A stretch of 64,000 nucleotides of DNA from the NCBI GenBank assembly GCA_028455995.1, contig JABELC010000015.1, positions 516,554 to 580,553 of the forward strand, in the 5' to 3' direction. The position numbers and the translations under genes were made by a program. This DNA is from Scleromitrula shiraiana (taxonomy: Eukaryota; Ascomycota; Leotiomycetes; Helotiales; Sclerotiniaceae). Below, in pieces: positions 60,842 through 64,000 of the stretch. The notes beneath the pieces are model-generated. The model was not told where the DNA came from. It saw nothing but the letters and a program-made list of their open reading frames with translations, and searched no databases. Position 1 is the first letter of the stretch, and each line of letters opens with the position of its first letter.

Positions 60842-62807
60842 ATGCAACTATCTTCTCCATTGCTAATGGGTTATCCTGGACCACCTAGGAGAGCTGGAGG
60901 GTTTCTTAGATATATAATTGCTGCTTCAGGTATTATAATACTTATATTCTATTTCAAGGGCACAGCAACATCATCTTCGAAATATATTCATCCCTCAATA
61001 CCAGATACCTTAACTTCGAAATATCCCTCCGATTCTTCATCCAATACTCAACAACCTACCTCGAATCAAAAATATAGACAACATCCTATCGATACCTTGA
61101 TCGCAGAAGGTGATAAAATTTTTGACGACTTGTTAAAGAAAGAAAGTCATGATATTGAATCTGCCGCTGCAGAATATCGAAAAAGAAGAGGAAGACATCC
61201 ACCGCCTGGTTTCGATGCTTGGTTTAAATTCGCACAAGAAAATGGGGCAGTTATGGTGGAGGATTTCTTTGATCAAATCTATCATGATTTAGGTCCATAT
61301 TGGGGAGTTGAACCAAGTCGTATGAGAACTTTAGCAAGAGATGGTGGAATGCTTATAAGTATTCGAAATGGAAATGCAACAACGAGTAGTGATTGGTTCT
61401 GGACACAAATTTGGTTACAATTGATTGGAACAATTCAAAGTGACTTGCCTGATATGGATATCCCTTTGAATGCGATGGATGAGCCCAGGCAGGTTGTGGA
61501 ATGGGAAATGATTAATGAATATATGCATGTCGAAAGGGCTACTAGAAAACTTGCAGATGTCAATGAAGTTGTTCAGGATTATGGAAGTTTACCACCAGCT
61601 CGACATCCAAATGATGGTGAAGCACCTGCGCCAGAAAGGAAATGGGAAGAAGAAGGTATGGAAAAAACGATCCGTTGGAGGTTAATTGCTGACGAAATTA
61701 GGACCGTATTGGAAAATCGCTACTAGGGGTTGTCATCCCGATAGTCTTAGTCGTAAAGCAGATATTATGACGGACTTCTCAAAAACACCAGCTATTTCGA
61801 TGGGCCACGCTGCGCCTCACCTCTATAGAGGTTTCGTCTCGAATTATTCCCTTTCTACTGATTTTTGTCATCAACCTGATATGCAATCTATACATGGTAT
61901 GATGATCAACCCTCTTTCGATATCTTCGACAAAAGAATTATTTCCTCTTTTTGGTGGTTCCAAACTTCCAACGAATAACGAAATTCTATTACCAGCACCG
62001 ATGTATTGGGCGAAAGAAGAAAGGTTTTCGGGTGGTGATGATCATGGTGCCCCATGGCATGAGAAGTTAAATAAAGTCATATGGAGAGGTGTCGCTACGG
62101 GAGGACGAAACAAGGAAGATAATTGGAAAGGATTTCAAAGACATCGCTTCATTTCAATGACTAATCATACACAAGTTTCATTAGCTGAATCTTGGCAAGA
62201 GATACCTCAAAATTTCGCACTTCCTACATCACTTTATAATATTGCAGCACAACAGGAAAATCGACTTGGGGATTGGATTGATGAATGGTCCGATACGGGT
62301 TTCATCGATCTCATGTGTGATAATCCTACACAGGATGGATCATGTCCTTACACATCACCATACTTTTCCATCAAAGAAGGGATTAAAATGGCGAAACAAT
62401 TCAACAATAAATATATTCCGGATATCGATGGTAATTCCTTCTCAGGTCGATACCGTGGTTTCTTACTCTCTTCATCACTCCCCATCAAAGCCACCATTTT
62501 CCGCGAATGGCATGATTCGCGTCTGGTACCTTGGAAACATTTCGTCCCGATGGATAGTAGATACACTGATTTTTATGGAATTATGCAATATTTCCTGGGG
62601 TACAAAAGTGAAAATGGTGATGAGGGTGTGAATATTGAAAGTCATGATGAACAAGCGGAACGAATTGCGATGGCGGGGCAGGAGTGGGCAAATAGAGTGT
62701 TGAGGAGTGAGGATATGCAGATTTATGTGTTGAGGTTGCTTTTGGAGTATGCGAGGGTTTCGAGTGATAGGAGGGATGTGCTGGGGTTTGTGGGGGATTT
62801 GTTATGA
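60842..62807 (+). CDS. GT90/CAP10-type glycosyltransferase
   Basis: Exons are 60842-61655 and 61702-62807, with one 46-nt intron (GTATGG...TTAG, TGCTGAC branch), giving 639 residues. It is a type II membrane protein: a short cytosolic tail, a TM anchor at about 22-39, a Ser/Thr/Pro-rich stem to about 85, then a lumenal catalytic region. The join restores EEEGPYWKIATRGCHPDS, and the open frame past the donor is not used. CAP10-family features follow: MYWAKEERFSG, KVIWRGVATGGR, HRFISMTNH, YIPDIDGNSFSGRYRGFL and REWHDSRLVPWKHFVPMD. In Cryptococcus, CAP10-family proteins act in capsule or xylosyl transfer; the donor and acceptor here are unknown. This is the last gene before the telomere, about 1.06 kb away. 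Confidence 0.88.
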
Positions 62808-63865
62808 TTCATTGATTGATTGGGGTGAGGGTGGCAGTGAGTGAGGAGGGGGAGTGAGCATTTTATCTTATTTCCTTTCTTTGTTTTGAGATTTTCTGAG
62901 TCACCATCAAGATGGTATTTCATGACATGTCACATTACATTACATTATAGCGTTTGGCGTATGGTGCACGAATAAGTAAAAAGACAACGAAAGATAGAGG
63001 CGTGGATCAAGTTATATTATTGCTTTCTTCTCCCTGGGGGAAAATTTGAAAGGAGTTTTGGTGTGGGGGTCTGCTTTCTTTGGTATGATTTTATTTGGGG
63101 GTGGTGGGGAAGGAGGAACTTGAAGAGGGAAGAGGGACTTGTGAGAGAATATTGTTACAGAGAGAGTTGAGAGAGGGGCTTCTGTTGCTGTTGTTGTTAG
63201 TTGGTGAGGAGAAGGAGGAAGAGAAGGAAAAGAAGAGAGGAAGAAGCCTGAGAGAAGAAAAGAGAACATAGAAGGGAAAAGAAAGAGAAAGATCTATTAA
63301 TACTTTTATATATATATATTATACCCGTTGAATTTTCTTCTATTTGCTTCAATTGTATTAACTATGATATTAAAAAGTTACTAACTTCAATGAAATAACT
63401 TGTTTTTCAATTTTCTGATAAAGTATATTTCAAGGTTGTGTGATTACTATTTCATATAAAAATTGAATTTTAATTCCTTTAAACTGATTTAGTTCAAATG
63501 AATAAAAAAGACATATATATGAACGAATACTAGTATAACATAAATCTATACTAACATAATACTATGATGAAATAAAATAAAGTAAAATTGAAATAAAAAA
63601 ATAGAATTATCTTTGCTATATTAGAATTATTTAAATTATTTACCACTAGTAGTGCTATTTTATTTCATCTTTAATCTTTTTTCTTATTGAGTTATATCTT
63701 ACTTCTTTCTTTTTACTAGTAGAATTTAGATTGTAATTTGAATTATGATTCTTCTTTACATAAAACAAAGTATGTTCAGAAATATTATCTCAATATAAAA
63801 AAAAGTACTGCTCTATTTGTTCTACTGTACATAGATAAACACATCTCAGTTTCACCTTTCTCTGG
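62808..63865. other. AT-rich subtelomeric sequence
   Basis: No gene. G-rich sequence to about 63260 (the 3' flank of the GT90 gene) gives way to AT-rich sequence with ACTAGT palindromes near 63528, 63644 and 63715. There is no helicase-type subtelomeric gene and no large subtelomeric repeat. Confidence 0.55.
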
Positions 63866-64000
63866 TTAGGGTTAGGGTTAGGGTTAGGGTTAGGGTTAGG
63901 GTTAGGGTTAGGGTTAGGGTTAGGGTTAGGGTTAGGGTTAGGGTTAGGGTTAGGGTTAGGGTTAGGGTTAGGGTTAGGGTTAGGGTTAGGGTTAGGGTTA
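63866..64000. repeat. Terminal telomeric repeat (TTAGGG)n
   Basis: 22.5 perfect TTAGGG units running off the right edge, G-rich strand 5' to 3' outward. This marks the right end of a chromosome or contig. Confidence 0.99.

Noticed and set aside
1..64000. tRNA, rRNA and CRISPR arrays
   Set aside because: No tRNA B-box (GGTTCRANNCC) with a matching cloverleaf, no rRNA core sequences and no spaced direct repeats were seen by eye. tRNAscan-SE would be decisive for tRNAs.

Overview
The window is nuclear DNA of a filamentous ascomycete at a chromosome end. The last 135 bases are an uninterrupted TTAGGG array running off the right edge. Genes have short (about 45-100 nt) GT-AG introns with CTAAC/CTGAC-type branch points, and the protein set is typical of fungi: ApsB/Mto1, AMSH/Sst2, Syt1-type Sec7 GEF, GT90/CAP10, PAQR/Izh, arginase. 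Composition and gene style suggest a leotiomycete such as Botrytis or Sclerotinia. That placement is an inference, not something the sequence proves.

Layout, left to right. 1-5.7 kb: no recognisable gene; it holds a 978-bp fold-back element with a TA target duplication and a microsatellite-rich upstream region. 5.7-10.7 kb: a 1616-residue Sec7/PH Arf-GEF. 10.7-15.8 kb: mostly gene-free. 15.8-19.4 kb: one intact small two-exon gene, a frameshifted unknown gene and a decayed HET-domain gene. 20.3-25.9 kb: a divergent pair, an AMSH-type JAMM deubiquitinase (minus) and an mtTFB/Mtf1-like methyltransferase-fold protein (plus) with a long basic N-terminal half containing six 84-bp tandem repeats. 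26-36.5 kb: a graveyard with an intact 2OG-Fe(II) oxygenase, a nonsense-bearing BBE-type FAD oxidase, an unknown multiply disrupted gene, a broken SET-domain gene, two doubtful small genes, a degenerate direct-repeat pair and a small interstitial telomeric repeat. 37.7-55.7 kb: an ordinary gene-rich stretch with a hemerythrin-like protein, a small Cys-rich protein, ApsB/Mto1, a PAQR protein, arginase, a four-TM protein and a small two-exon protein. 55.7-60.8 kb: a long gene-poor stretch. 60.8-62.8 kb: a GT90/CAP10 glycosyltransferase, followed by about 1 kb of AT-rich sequence and the telomere.

The genes do not form a pathway or cluster. Intact genes are scattered housekeeping functions: vesicle traffic (Sec7 GEF, AMSH), mitochondrial gene expression (mtTFB-like), microtubule nucleation (ApsB), arginine catabolism, glycosylation and membrane homeostasis. 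The decayed genes belong largely to families that turn over fast in fungi (HET, BBE oxidases, SET/MYND-like), and they sit in AT-richer blocks between the conserved genes. Exon boundaries were worked out by hand from splice signals and reading frame, and are given in each entry.
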